From Candidatus Phosphitivorax anaerolimi (lineage in GTDB: Bacteria > Desulfobacterota > Desulfomonilia > UBA1062): a stretch of DNA of 64,000 nucleotides. A program made the position numbers and the translations under genes. The stretch covers positions 26,640 through 90,639 of the forward strand of contig MPOS01000029.1 of assembly GCA_001896555.1 (NCBI GenBank), given 5' to 3'. The stretch's first letter is position 1. The number at the start of each line of letters is the position of its first letter. Positions 17,630 to 26,187 of the stretch are shown in pieces. Below the pieces are notes generated by a model, which was not told the origin of the DNA, searched no databases, and saw nothing but the letters and a program-made list of their open reading frames with translations.

Positions 17630-18205
17630 TCATCTGGGTCCGCTGTCTGATAATGAGAGATACTGCCGGACGATCGCCCGGATGGAATCCAGGCCGATCT
17701 CCTCCAGCCGGATCTCGTGCCGGGGCACAAAGAGACATGCCTCGGCGTCGTCGCCTGCCTTAAGAGGGCTCAGGTCGTCTACCGTGCACACAAAGGCAAG
17801 GTCCAAGGTGAAGTAGGTGATTCCCCCGTAGGGATAGGTGTTGGGGAACGAGCCGAAGTAGGAAAAGCCCTTTATCGTAAGGTTCAGTTCCTCCCTGACC
17901 TCACGGATCAGGGCGTGCTCGGCTGTCTCTTGCACGTCAACGAATCCGCCCGGGAGATCCAGCGTGCCGATCTTCGGCTCGCGCGCTCTGCGTGTCATGA
18001 GCAGGCGGCCCCGGTCGTCTTCTATCAAGGCCACGACGGCCGCCGCCTGGTTGATGAAATACTCAAACCCGCACTCTTCGCACACGAACGACCGAACGTC
18101 CCTTGCGCGCAGGCCGCCCGAGCCGCACCTGGGACAGAATCCGAACACGTGCCGCGGGTCCGTGCTCCCGGCGCTCTCCCCCATATGATGCTGCTGATTC
18201 TCCAC
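17630..18205 (-). CDS. Nudix hydrolase with N-terminal zinc ribbon
   Basis: 191 residues. CPRCG...CEECG (about 24-27 and 42-45) forms a zinc ribbon. The Nudix box GFVDVQETAEHALIREVREE carries the REVREE metal-binding glutamates. It hydrolyses a nucleoside diphosphate linked to some moiety, using Mg2+. A zinc ribbon before the Nudix fold is reminiscent of NADH pyrophosphatase (NudC), but its SQPWPFPxS motif is not found, so substrate is left open. The start at 18205 is the longest reading; internal ATG 18184 is possible. Confidence 0.8.
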   Translation of the reverse strand: MENQQHHMGESAGSTDPRHVFGFCPRCGSGGLRARDVRSFVCEECGFEYFINQAAAVVALIEDDRGRLLMTRRAREPKIGTLDLPGGFVDVQETAEHALIREVREELNLTIKGFSYFGSFPNTYPYGGITYFTLDLAFVCTVDDLSPLKAGDDAEACLFVPRHEIRLEEIGLDSIRAIVRQYLSLSDSGPR

Positions 18206-18286
18206 ATTTGCTCCCTGCCCTGAACACGCTCCCTTTTTCCGCCGCGGCCTGTCTTGCTGTGCTGCCGCAACGTGCGTGCCGGGTCT

Positions 18287-18940
18287 TTAGTCTCTCTTCA
18301 GTCCTGCCCGCTCATGATAGACCTCGTCCTTGACCATCTCCTTGAGCCCCTTGAGGGTGAGGTACGGCTGATCCTTGGCGAGCAGGTTGGAGAGGGCGGA
18401 AGGAATGTATCCGCCCGGATCGGACCGGACCCGGTAGACAACGCGGGTCGTTCCGCCGTTCAACTCGGTGAGGGTGGATTGCCCGATCATATAGGTCATC
18501 CTGACATATTTTTTCGTCTTCGGCACCACCTCTTCTTCCAGTGCCTTCATGGTGATGACGGACTTTCCCCCGGCCTCGTCAACGTCGATCACTGCATCAA
18601 TTACCATGTCCCGGTCCTTGGTGGGCCACTGGGTGGCAAGGACAAAATAGACGAGCTTGTGTGATGGGGAATACTCCTGAAGCACCTCGATGTCGCGGCA
18701 GAAGCCGAACCACTCCGGAAACGAGGGAATATCGCGGAACACCTCCAGGATCACCTCCATCGGGGCATCCACCTCGGTGATCCCTACAAACTCCTTTGCA
18801 TCCATGCCTTCAATAGGCCGGGTATACACCTCGATGCCCTCCCCCTCCTTTGCCAGGGTCCACCCCTCACCGGGCGGCGCACCGAAGGCGGAAAATGCGC
18901 AGAGAAACAGGGTCAGAACCACAGCAGGCACACTTTTCAT
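18287..18940 (-). CDS. Secreted START/SRPBCC-fold lipid-binding protein
   Basis: 217 residues from ATG 18940 (MKSVPAVVLTLFL), which lies 9 nt after AAGGAGG; upstream ATGs sit on or before that site. A signal peptide ends near AFG-APPG. The mature part matches START domains: GWTLAKEGEGIEVYTRPIEG, ITEVDAPMEVILEVFRDI, SHKLVYFVLATQWPTKDRDM and VVYRVRSDPGGYIP. Such proteins form a helix-grip cavity for a hydrophobic ligand; the bacterial periplasmic versions have no established ligand. It is monocistronic and divergent from the SRAP gene. Confidence 0.78.
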   Translation of the reverse strand: MKSVPAVVLTLFLCAFSAFGAPPGEGWTLAKEGEGIEVYTRPIEGMDAKEFVGITEVDAPMEVILEVFRDIPSFPEWFGFCRDIEVLQEYSPSHKLVYFVLATQWPTKDRDMVIDAVIDVDEAGGKSVITMKALEEEVVPKTKKYVRMTYMIGQSTLTELNGGTTRVVYRVRSDPGGYIPSALSNLLAKDQPYLTLKGLKEMVKDEVYHERAGLKRD

Positions 18941-19281
18941 CACAGTCATCCTCCTTTGCAAGGCACACGAATGCTCCACCAGTTCTCCTTATCCTAAAAA
19001 GCCATGCCGATCAATGACATAAGCCCGGAGCAAGTCCCGGGCACTCTCCCTCGGCAAGCTTGGATGGAAATCAGATACCGCCCCTTTGTTGACTTACAGG
19101 GTGAACGCGAAGGCGGATGAAACACAAATATGCATCTTCATCCGTTTCACAAGGGAGGGAAAACGGCTTAAGGGGCCTCTCCACACACACTCCTTGAAGT
19201 TTCCGGCCGGTTGTGGCTATATTTTCCCTGTTCTGAAAAACGAGACAGGCCCTCTTTATACAAAGGCCGGCGGAGAATACC
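18941..19281. promoter_or_regulatory. Divergent intergenic region between START and SRAP genes
   Basis: A 341-bp gap. TTGAAG (19194-19199), 18 bp and TATATT (19218-19223) make a plausible promoter for the SRAP gene, with the ATG about 50 bp after the expected start of transcription. Nothing else was recognised; no LexA-type operator is evident. Confidence 0.35.
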
Positions 19282-19965
19282 ATGTGCGGGCGTTTTATCC
19301 AGATTTCACATCCCGAAGTCATCAGACTGGGCATCCCCGACCTCCTGATCGACCCCGCAGTGCAGGAGAGTTTTGTGCCCCGGTACAATATCGCGCCCAC
19401 ACAGAACATTCTCACCGTGCTGAACACCGAGAGACCTACACTCACCTACACACGCTGGGGGCTCATCCCCTCCTGGGCCAGAGACCCTTCCATGGGTGCC
19501 CGGATGATCAACGCCAGGGGAGAGACCCTCAAAGAGAAGATTTCGTTTAAAGGGCCGTTCAGAAAGAGACGGTGCATCATCTTTGCCGACGGATTTTACG
19601 AATGGAAGTCCGAGGGCAGAATCAGGGTGCCCTATCTCATCCGCATGAAAGACGCCCGCCCGTTCGGCATGGCGGGCCTGTGGGACCGCTGGAAAGACAT
19701 ACGCACCGGCGGCGAGATCATCACCAGCACCATCGTCACTACCTCTCCCAACGAACTGGCCACAGCGATCCACAACCGGATGCCCGCCATCCTGAAGACA
19801 GAAGATTACCCCGTCTGGCTCGATCCCGGCACTCCCCGTGACGAGACGCTCATGCAGTGCATTGCCCCCTTTCCGCAGGAAATGATGGAGGCATACGAGG
19901 TGTCACGGCTCGTGAACAACCCGTCGTACGACTCCCCCGAGTGCATCCTCGCCCGCACGGCATGA
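19282..19965 (+). CDS. SRAP-family DNA-protein crosslink sensor (YedK/HMCES)
   Basis: 227 residues. It starts MCGRF, so Cys2 becomes the N-terminal catalytic residue after Met removal and can crosslink to abasic sites in single-stranded DNA. Further family residues are seen: YNIAPTQ, RWGLIPSWA, INARGET, DGFYEWK (the catalytic Glu) and IHNRMPAIL (the catalytic His). It protects abasic sites during replication. Length is typical. It is a single gene, and no SOS operator was found. Confidence 0.93.
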   Translation: MCGRFIQISHPEVIRLGIPDLLIDPAVQESFVPRYNIAPTQNILTVLNTERPTLTYTRWGLIPSWARDPSMGARMINARGETLKEKISFKGPFRKRRCIIFADGFYEWKSEGRIRVPYLIRMKDARPFGMAGLWDRWKDIRTGGEIITSTIVTTSPNELATAIHNRMPAILKTEDYPVWLDPGTPRDETLMQCIAPFPQEMMEAYEVSRLVNNPSYDSPECILARTA

Positions 19966-20004
19966 GGCCCCCGGGCCGCAAACCGGCTCCTGAGACTTTG
20001 GCCC

Positions 20005-20451
20005 CTACGACTCCCCTTTGTGCGGCATGATTTCAAGCAGCTCGATCTCGTACACGACTGTCTTGCCAGCAAGCGGGGCATTTGCGTCGACAACGACCGA
20101 ACCGGGCAGCACGTCGATCACCGTAGCGGATACCTCACGGCCTTGGTCATCGACCATTTCGAAGTCCATGCCCACCTGGGGCGCCACCCCTTGGGGGAGC
20201 TCGTCCTTGCCGATCCGGAAAATCAGGCTCTCATCATACATACCGAACCCCTTTTCCGGTTTGACCACCACGGTCTTTTTCTCTCCGGGAAACATGCCAA
20301 CCACCGCGTCTTCGAAACCCGGCACCACCTCGTCACGGCCGATGGTGAAGACCAGGGGCGATACGCCCACCGACGATTCGAAGACCGTCCCGTCTTCGGA
20401 CCTCCCGGTATAGTTCACCTTGACCGTATCTCCTCTCTTTGCAGTCTGCAC
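20005..20451 (-). CDS. FKBP-type peptidyl-prolyl isomerase (SlyD-like)
   Basis: 148 residues. VNYTGRSEDGTVFESS and DEVVPGFEDAVVGMFPGEKK are FKBP-domain motifs. An inserted segment (about 70-120; GFGMYDESLIF... VGMDFEMVDDQG) corresponds to the IF chaperone domain of SlyD. The His/Cys-rich metal-binding tail of E. coli SlyD is absent. It should be a cytoplasmic folding helper. It is convergent with SRAP and divergent from the binding-protein gene. Confidence 0.88.
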   Translation of the reverse strand: MQTAKRGDTVKVNYTGRSEDGTVFESSVGVSPLVFTIGRDEVVPGFEDAVVGMFPGEKKTVVVKPEKGFGMYDESLIFRIGKDELPQGVAPQVGMDFEMVDDQGREVSATVIDVLPGSVVVDANAPLAGKTVVYEIELLEIMPHKGES

Positions 20452-20585
20452 GAACAGGATCTGCTCCTTTCATCGGCTTTATAAGATATATGTCAGTCTC
20501 ACTCCCAAGAGTCAAAGCCAATCTCGCCCCCTTCTCTGCGTATCTTTTGCCCCGTCCCGGTCTATGCCCTGGATCTTGAGTCCCC

Positions 20586-20614
20586 TTGACATTATCAAGG
20601 ATTAGCTGTAATGA
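20586..20614 (+). promoter_or_regulatory. Predicted sigma-70 promoter of the binding-protein gene
   Basis: TTGACA (20586-20591), a 17-bp spacer and TAATGA (20609-20614). Transcription would begin near 20621, about 90 bp upstream of the ATG at 20710. It also rules out an in-frame start at 20611, which lies inside the -10 box. Confidence 0.55.
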
Positions 20615-20709
20615 GAAATGAATATTTTGTTATTTTTGTTGGAATCCATCGCATATCTACAATTTCTCCTCCAACCTTGTGTGCGATGAGATCAAAAAAG
20701 GAGCGTGCC

Positions 20710-21708
20710 ATGAAAAAAACAATCGTTCTGTGTACCTTTGCCCTTTGTGTGCTGTTGAGTCCCATTTGCTTCGCCTACCATGTCGAGGTCCTTCAGGTGG
20801 GCGACATCACGGTGTTCCAACTCTGCTACGAAGGATTCGTCAACGAGCTGGCAAAGAGCGACATCGTCGAGGGCAAAAACCTCACCATCAACCGGCACAT
20901 CATCGAGGCACAGGCCGATGCGGGGCTGTGGAAAAAGGTTGGAATCCTGATGAGGATCAAGAGAACCGCCTCGGATATCGTCGAGGCAAAGCCTGACCTG
21001 GTGCTCACCATCGGGACACCCGCCACGAAGTACGGCAAGGACAAAATGATCGCCAACGGCATCCCCGTGGTCTTCACCGGGGTGGCCGATCCCCTCGTGG
21101 TGGGGTGCCAGTCGCTTGACCGGCCGGGTAACGGCATCACCGGCTCCACACTCTACATCGACCCTCACAACGTGATCCAGATCGCCCAGCAGGCCCTGCC
21201 GAACATGAAGAAAATGGGCATGATCCACAGCGACGATGACAACGCCATCGCCTATGCGCAGGAGACCAAGCAAAAAGCCGCGAGGCTCAATGTTGAATTG
21301 ATCACCAAAGAGGTGGAAAAATCCGCCGATATCCGCCCGCTTGCCGAAGAAATGGTCGCCCAGGGCGTCGATGCATTCGGGATCCCCATCGATTCATACT
21401 ACGATCTCTACGACGGAAAGGCCACCCGCAACCTGGTGGCTGTCTCGCATGAGACCAGGGTGCCGATCATCGCCTTTGTGACCCACACCACCCTGAAAGG
21501 GTCACTGCTGTACGTAGGGTGCAACTTCAAGACCGTGGGAGGCCTCGCGGGCAAGAACGCGGTCGAGATCCTCCGCAACAGCAAAAAGCCCGAGGAGCTC
21601 CCCGTGCTCAGACAGGAAGACATGACGATCCTCGTCGACCCTGCGGTCATCAAGTATCTGGGCGTGGAGATCCCGCTGGGCATACTCCAGCTTGCCGAAT
21701 CCATCTGA
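20710..21708 (+). CDS. ABC transporter substrate-binding protein (PF04392-type), orphan
   Basis: 332 residues from ATG 20710, with AAGGAG 7 nt upstream. A signal peptide ends near CFA-YHVEV, with no lipobox. VLQVGDITVFQLCYEGFVNELA, LVLTIGTPATKYGKDKM, IPVVFTGVADPLVVG and GITGSTLYIDP follow the ABC_sub_bind fold, a two-lobed periplasmic binder. No permease or ATPase gene adjoins it; in this family the partners usually follow. It could serve a distant transporter or a sensor. The ligand is unknown. A strong bidirectional terminator follows. Confidence 0.82.
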   Translation: MKKTIVLCTFALCVLLSPICFAYHVEVLQVGDITVFQLCYEGFVNELAKSDIVEGKNLTINRHIIEAQADAGLWKKVGILMRIKRTASDIVEAKPDLVLTIGTPATKYGKDKMIANGIPVVFTGVADPLVVGCQSLDRPGNGITGSTLYIDPHNVIQIAQQALPNMKKMGMIHSDDDNAIAYAQETKQKAARLNVELITKEVEKSADIRPLAEEMVAQGVDAFGIPIDSYYDLYDGKATRNLVAVSHETRVPIIAFVTHTTLKGSLLYVGCNFKTVGGLAGKNAVEILRNSKKPEELPVLRQEDMTILVDPAVIKYLGVEIPLGILQLAESI

Positions 21709-21742
21709 AGCCCAGCCGGCGCATGCCGGACGGAATGGAGAC

Positions 21743-21790
21743 AAAAAAGGGGGCGGCCGATGAATACATCCGCCCCCTTTCCTTTTATTC
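21743..21790. terminator. Bidirectional rho-independent terminator
   Basis: AAAGGGGGCGG (21746-21756) and CCGCCCCCTTT (21770-21780) pair around a 13-nt loop, with A-rich and T-rich flanks. It serves both the binding-protein gene and the convergent aminopeptidase. Confidence 0.85.
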
Positions 21791-21799
21791 TTTACTTTA

Positions 21800-22999
21800 C
21801 TAATAGGCGAACATGCCCTTTTCGTAGATGGTCTTCTTCTCGCCTGTCTCCAGAAAGGCCACGACCCTCTTGTCTTCGGTGTTCACCAGGTCCCAGTGCA
21901 GGGCCGAGTCGTTGAACCCGAGCCTCGCCTTCTTTTCCTTAGTGAGCTCGGCGGGATTGCCGTCAAAGGTGTCCGAGTACGAGGCGCCCAGGGCGATGTG
22001 GCAGTTCCCGCTCTTGCCGCCGTAGTTCTCGTCGTACAGGGTGTTGGCCATGAACCGGTCGATCTTGGAAAACCGCTTGTCGGTCAGGGAGAACTCGCCG
22101 ACCTTATTGGCGCCTTCGTCCATGGTGAGCTGCTTCTGCACGAAATCCCGGCCCTCCTGTGCCTCGACGCTGACCGCGGAGCCTTTGCAGAATTCAAGCC
22201 GGATGCCCCGGGCGTAGTTTCCGCTGCGGTAGGTGGGTTGATCCGCGTAATAGACTCCGCTGGTGCCCCTCCAGTCGGGCGAGAGAAAGAGCTCGAAGCT
22301 TGGGATGTTGTGTCCGGATATTCCGATCCACTTTCTGAACTCACCGGGGAAGATCTCCAGGTCCATGTGCTCGGACTCGATCTTGAAGAACTTCACCTTC
22401 AGCGAGTTGAGCCATTTCTTAATGGCCTGGGCGTCCTTGTAGATGTCCTTCCAATGGGAGACCGGGTCTCTCCGGTTCAGGAAGCATGCCTTGACGATCT
22501 GGTCCGTGTATTCCTCCATGGTGAGGCCGGCATGACGCGCGAGCTCCTCGGTGGGGCAGATGCACAGGGTCCATCCGAAGAGGCCCTGTGATTCTCTGGC
22601 ATCGAGGATATCGCTCAGATATTTCCTGGCGACCGCAGCCCTGCCGATTCTTTCCGGATCGACAGCGCTCAGGTGGGTGATGGAACTGGGCGCCCTCAGA
22701 GATATGCTGCCGTTAAGCGCACTGAAAAGCTCCTGGTCGCCGGGTGTCTTGAACACCAGCTGCTGGTTGTCCGAGAGCCGGTAGAAGTCCTGTTCCATCT
22801 TTTCCGTCAACGACATGCGCTGGACCGTGTTGAATCCCATGTCCATCAGACGCGGGTAAAGAACCTCGGCAAGCGGTAGCGCAGCCCTGTCATAACGGAT
22901 CATGATAAGATCGCCTTTTTTGTACCGCTCCGTCCTGGCGGTCTGAAGACCCCAGATAAGGACATCGGCGTACCGTTCAAGTTGTGTCGGTGTCAGCAT
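21800..22999 (-). CDS. Aminopeptidase, M29 family
   Basis: 399 residues from ATG 22999 (MLTPTQLERYADVLIWG), with AGGAG 7 nt upstream. Thermophilic-type M29 metallo-aminopeptidases have paired metal ions held by Glu, Glu, His, Tyr, His and Asp. The matching blocks here are VSVEAQEG, VGEFSLTDKR (Glu), CHIALGASYSDTF (His/Tyr) and NDSALHWDLV (His/Asp). It should remove N-terminal residues from peptides in the cytoplasm as a dimer. It is monocistronic and separated from its neighbour by the terminator. Confidence 0.87.
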   Translation of the reverse strand: MLTPTQLERYADVLIWGLQTARTERYKKGDLIMIRYDRAALPLAEVLYPRLMDMGFNTVQRMSLTEKMEQDFYRLSDNQQLVFKTPGDQELFSALNGSISLRAPSSITHLSAVDPERIGRAAVARKYLSDILDARESQGLFGWTLCICPTEELARHAGLTMEEYTDQIVKACFLNRRDPVSHWKDIYKDAQAIKKWLNSLKVKFFKIESEHMDLEIFPGEFRKWIGISGHNIPSFELFLSPDWRGTSGVYYADQPTYRSGNYARGIRLEFCKGSAVSVEAQEGRDFVQKQLTMDEGANKVGEFSLTDKRFSKIDRFMANTLYDENYGGKSGNCHIALGASYSDTFDGNPAELTKEKKARLGFNDSALHWDLVNTEDKRVVAFLETGEKKTIYEKGMFAY

Positions 23000-23396
23000 A
23001 CCTTGTCTCCTGTTTCGATCCCTTTCCATGCCTTTGGCACGTGCCACCGGAAGCCGGCGAGCGGCCTATCCAGAGCCTCTCGGCCCTACCCCCGGGCGCT
23101 TCCGGCTCATCGCCTTTTTTAGGGACAATCGGCCCAGAGAAACCCCTGATGAGCCTATTGTCCAAAAAACGGACTCACCATACTACAAACGTTCTTGAAT
23201 ATGCACCTGAAAAAAATGCGAAAGACACGTGAGAATTTCTTCGCCCACCGACAGGCGGTGCAAAGGTTCGGGTTTCGTGTGCGGGGCTGCTGTCTGCCTC
23301 CTCCTTCACATTATCAGCATGTCTGCCGGGCGGCTCGGACCGGGATGGGGGACCAGCCGCCATAAGAATTCAGGACTGCAGGAGCAAAGTATAGGG
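23000..23396. other. Gene-free stretch with a small palindrome
   Basis: About 400 bp between the aminopeptidase start and the gamma-carbonic-anhydrase stop. No credible gene is seen. CAGGAGCAA (23379-23387) and TTGCTCCTG (23403-23411) form an inverted repeat that runs into the end of the next gene. Its loop contains ATAGGGTCAGAC, loosely like the REP core found elsewhere in the window. Confidence 0.4.
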
Positions 23397-23945
23397 TCAG
23401 ACTTGCTCCTGTTCCTGCTCGGGCAGTTCCCCTTTCTCGTACAGCAGCTTGTGCTCTCCGGCGAGCTCACGATAGGCTCGGGCGCTCTGACGGTTCTTTT
23501 TCGAGCTTTCCGGGCCGAGCTCTCTCTTGACTTCGGCAGGCGAGCCTGCTGCAAACCGGAAGGCGCCGATTACGCCGCCCTCCTTCACCAGCGAGCCGGA
23601 GGCGATGACGGAACCGCTCTGAACGTGGGCGTCGTTGAGGATGATGGAGCCCATGCCGATGATACAGTCGTCGCCGATGGTGCACCCATGGAGAACGGCA
23701 TTGTGCCCGATCGTCACATAGTCCCCAACCACCAGGGGGCTCTCCGGGTCTGCATGCATCGTGACATTGTCTTGGATATTCGTGTTCTTTCCGATTCGGA
23801 TCTTGGCGCGGTCGGCCCGTATCACCACTCCGTACCAGATGCTGGCGCCTTCTCCGATCTCAACGTCGCCGATCACGCAAGCTGTCGGTGCGATAAAGAC
23901 ATCTTTGCCGATCTTGGGCTTCTTGCCCCCATATGGTGCGATCAT
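23397..23945 (-). CDS. Gamma-carbonic-anhydrase-like hexapeptide repeat protein
   Basis: 182 residues from ATG 23945 (MIAPYGGKKPKIGKDVFIAP), with AGGAGG upstream. Left-handed beta-helix hexapeptide repeats run from about 15 to 150. Three candidate zinc-ligand histidines lie in NVTMHAD and TIGHNAVLHGCTIGD, as in Cam/YrdA proteins. It could be a zinc carbonic anhydrase or a related hydrolase; many YrdA-like proteins lack proven activity. An odd Gln/Glu-rich tail (EQEQEQV) overlaps a palindrome, with the stop inside it. The upstream same-strand gene is 294 bp away, so co-transcription is uncertain. Confidence 0.8.
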   Translation of the reverse strand: MIAPYGGKKPKIGKDVFIAPTACVIGDVEIGEGASIWYGVVIRADRAKIRIGKNTNIQDNVTMHADPESPLVVGDYVTIGHNAVLHGCTIGDDCIIGMGSIILNDAHVQSGSVIASGSLVKEGGVIGAFRFAAGSPAEVKRELGPESSKKNRQSARAYRELAGEHKLLYEKGELPEQEQEQV

Positions 23946-24239
23946 TTCTCCTCCTGTTGTCTTTTTCACCACGAATGTAAGATGATGCTTGAATTACCCG
24001 TTCGGCGAGAAAGGTTGTGCCCGGACCCCCACGAGAGAAGGTATGGGTCTCTCCGCAAAGGCCAGCCATGCCACGGTCGACACTTTCTGCCGGAGCGTTC
24101 CCCCGCCCAAGCATGGCTCGGGAGCGCTCAATTCGTCTTCAACTGATCTTTTCAGCCCCTTTTTAGCAGGGCGACCCGGCCCGGTCTCGATGTATGATAC
24201 TTCAATGCACTTATCCGGCAACCTCAGTCAAGAGAAAGT

Positions 24240-25439
24240 TCACGGAGAAAATATTTTTCTTTGAGCGGCGGCAACCTCACCCAAGTGCTGCGGAGGCCGG
24301 TCGCGCCTGGAGAGGCCTTGTTTAAGGAGTGTGTTGTAGCGATACACGCAGACGAGCGTATGAAAGTTGCACCCTGTGCAGGAATAACCGGCCCTGCCCT
24401 CCTCCGCACTCCAGTGATGGGAGATGAGCCCTTCGGAGGGATCGAAGAGGTCCGGGGAAAAGATCCACGCCAGCACCCTTCGCGCCCGTTCAAGATAGCG
24501 TCTGTCCCGGGTGGCCTCGTAGAGATCGAGAAACACCCACGCCATGATGTTGTTTCCGGACAGGGCCCGGGTATCGGGCCTGGGGTGTCCGGAGAATCCT
24601 CCTGCTTCGTCCAGGCAGCACCGGTCCATGTATTCGAGCACCGAAAGGGCTTGATCGAGATAGCGCGTCTCGCCCGTGGCACGATAGGCGCTCACCAGGG
24701 CCATCATCATGGTCCCCTGGGGCCAGTCGAGCATGTTCTGGTGGGTATACCGGCCTTCTTCGCCGTCCCAGCACTCATCTCCGGCCTGCTCCACCAGGGC
24801 GGTGCCCTTCAGGACAAACTCCTCGCGCGCATCAGCGGTATCAGCCATGCGGGCTGCAGTGAAGCACAGGTATGCAGTTGCGCCATAGACACTCGCCCGG
24901 TCACTGACAAAGGGGGTCAGTGCCCCGGGAAAGTATCGGGCGAGGACATATCCCAGCCTGACTCCTCGCAGGAACGTCCGCCGGTACCGATCGTCACCCG
25001 TGGCGAGAAACGGCTGGGCAAGAGCGGGAAAGCCGATGACAACCTCCATGCTCGGCACCGGCCACAGCAGGCATTGGTTCACCATCCTTGCCTCGTGGGC
25101 TACGGTCCTGTCGGCCATGATGCGCAAGAGGTCTTCCTGCACATCATGGGCAAAGGCATAAAGCAGCATGGGGGCAAAGGCCGTGGCATCGCCCTGGAGA
25201 TCGCCCTTCCAGTCTCCGCTCTCGTCCCAGGCACTTAAGATGAGCGTGGAGAGGACCGTGCAGAACTCATGCTCGAACTCGAACGAGGGGTGGGCCCGGC
25301 CGAGCGCCCGGGCTACATCGATACGGGTCATCTCAACCGGCTGTGGATCGGGGTTCAGCTGCCGGCACGCCTGTAGCCCCCAAAAAACAGCGCACAGCGC
25401 CGCAACGGCGAGAACTCCCTTTTCAAGGTTTTTTCGCAT
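24240..25439 (-). CDS. Lipoprotein with alpha/alpha-toroid fold
   Basis: 399 residues from ATG 25439 (MRKNLEKGVLAVAALC). A signal peptide ends in lipobox GLQAC (Cys25). The mature part is helical with repeating pairs typical of six-hairpin glycosidase-like toroids: LDWPQGTMMMALVSAYRATG, RYLDQALSVLEYMDR, GNNIMAWVFLDLYEATRDRR and LERARRVLAWIF. Such folds include glycoside hydrolases and epimerases. No catalytic pair could be named, so enzymatic function is open. Near the C-terminus, YSCTGCNFHTLVCVYRYN has three cysteines. The start overlaps the upstream PAS gene by 17 bp, which suggests coupling. Confidence 0.68.
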   Translation of the reverse strand: MRKNLEKGVLAVAALCAVFWGLQACRQLNPDPQPVEMTRIDVARALGRAHPSFEFEHEFCTVLSTLILSAWDESGDWKGDLQGDATAFAPMLLYAFAHDVQEDLLRIMADRTVAHEARMVNQCLLWPVPSMEVVIGFPALAQPFLATGDDRYRRTFLRGVRLGYVLARYFPGALTPFVSDRASVYGATAYLCFTAARMADTADAREEFVLKGTALVEQAGDECWDGEEGRYTHQNMLDWPQGTMMMALVSAYRATGETRYLDQALSVLEYMDRCCLDEAGGFSGHPRPDTRALSGNNIMAWVFLDLYEATRDRRYLERARRVLAWIFSPDLFDPSEGLISHHWSAEEGRAGYSCTGCNFHTLVCVYRYNTLLKQGLSRRDRPPQHLGEVAAAQRKIFSP

Positions 25440-26181
25440 CCGGGAAAAACCTGCAAAAGCACTCGGGACACAGACCATGGCTGAACGACGCGTCGGAATG
25501 TTCTTCCACATACTGCTCCAGCTGGTTCCAGTATCCCTTGTCGTCGCGGATTCTCTTGCACCCGGCGCATATGGGAATCAGTCCGCGCAGGGTCTTGATC
25601 TTGCTCAGGGCGTCCTGAAGCTCGGCATTGAGCCTTTCCCGCTCCTCTTCGATGCGCTTGAGCTCGGTGATGTCCTGCAGGGTCTCGACCGCGGCGATCA
25701 CCTCACCCGCATGGTTATAGACCGGCGATGCGTCGAAGATGAGGTACCGGGGCCTGCCCCCGACCTCGGCAAACCACCCCTCCGCATGGAGCCCGTGGGG
25801 CAGAAGGATCGAGGAGCCAAACACCCGGTAGTGCTCCTGCATGGTCTCCTGCCTGCCGTCTATGATCAGATCGGAGAGGCACGGCCGCTCGCCCGGATAA
25901 AAAGGCCGCCAGTGTTCCGAGGTGCCCAGGATCTCTTCCGCCTTGATGCCGGTGAGCTCTTCGCAGGCAAGGTTCCAGTGGATCACCCGGTGAGCCCGGT
26001 CGATGGCGAACACGGCAACAGCGCAATGCCGGATCATGCTCTCGGATATCTCGAGCAGGTTTTCCAGAGTGTGGCCGGCCGTATGCCCGCAAGCCGGGCC
26101 GTCCTGCTGCCGGGTATGCCCTCCCGCCGCCTTAGGACCAGTTCCGCCGGTGCGTTTCACTTTTTTGTCACGAGAAGTCAT
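25423..26181 (-). CDS. PAS domain protein with C-terminal cysteine cluster
   Basis: 252 residues. A PAS/PAC domain lies at about 40-178 (AVAVFAIDRAHRVIHWNLAC; VETLQDITELKR). A short coiled coil (178-198) follows, then PICAGCKRIRDDKGYWNQLE and SHGLCPECFC: Cys205, Cys208, Cys238, Cys241, Cys243. This C-terminal module is frequent behind PAS domains in anaerobic proteobacteria and could bind zinc or sense redox state, but no function is established. There is no kinase, cyclase or DNA-binding domain. It sits between a NfeD-like gene (6-bp gap) and the toroid lipoprotein gene (overlap), so the three probably form an operon. Confidence 0.77.
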   Translation of the reverse strand: MTSRDKKVKRTGGTGPKAAGGHTRQQDGPACGHTAGHTLENLLEISESMIRHCAVAVFAIDRAHRVIHWNLACEELTGIKAEEILGTSEHWRPFYPGERPCLSDLIIDGRQETMQEHYRVFGSSILLPHGLHAEGWFAEVGGRPRYLIFDASPVYNHAGEVIAAVETLQDITELKRIEEERERLNAELQDALSKIKTLRGLIPICAGCKRIRDDKGYWNQLEQYVEEHSDASFSHGLCPECFCRFFPDAKKP

Positions 26182-26187
26182 GCGGTC

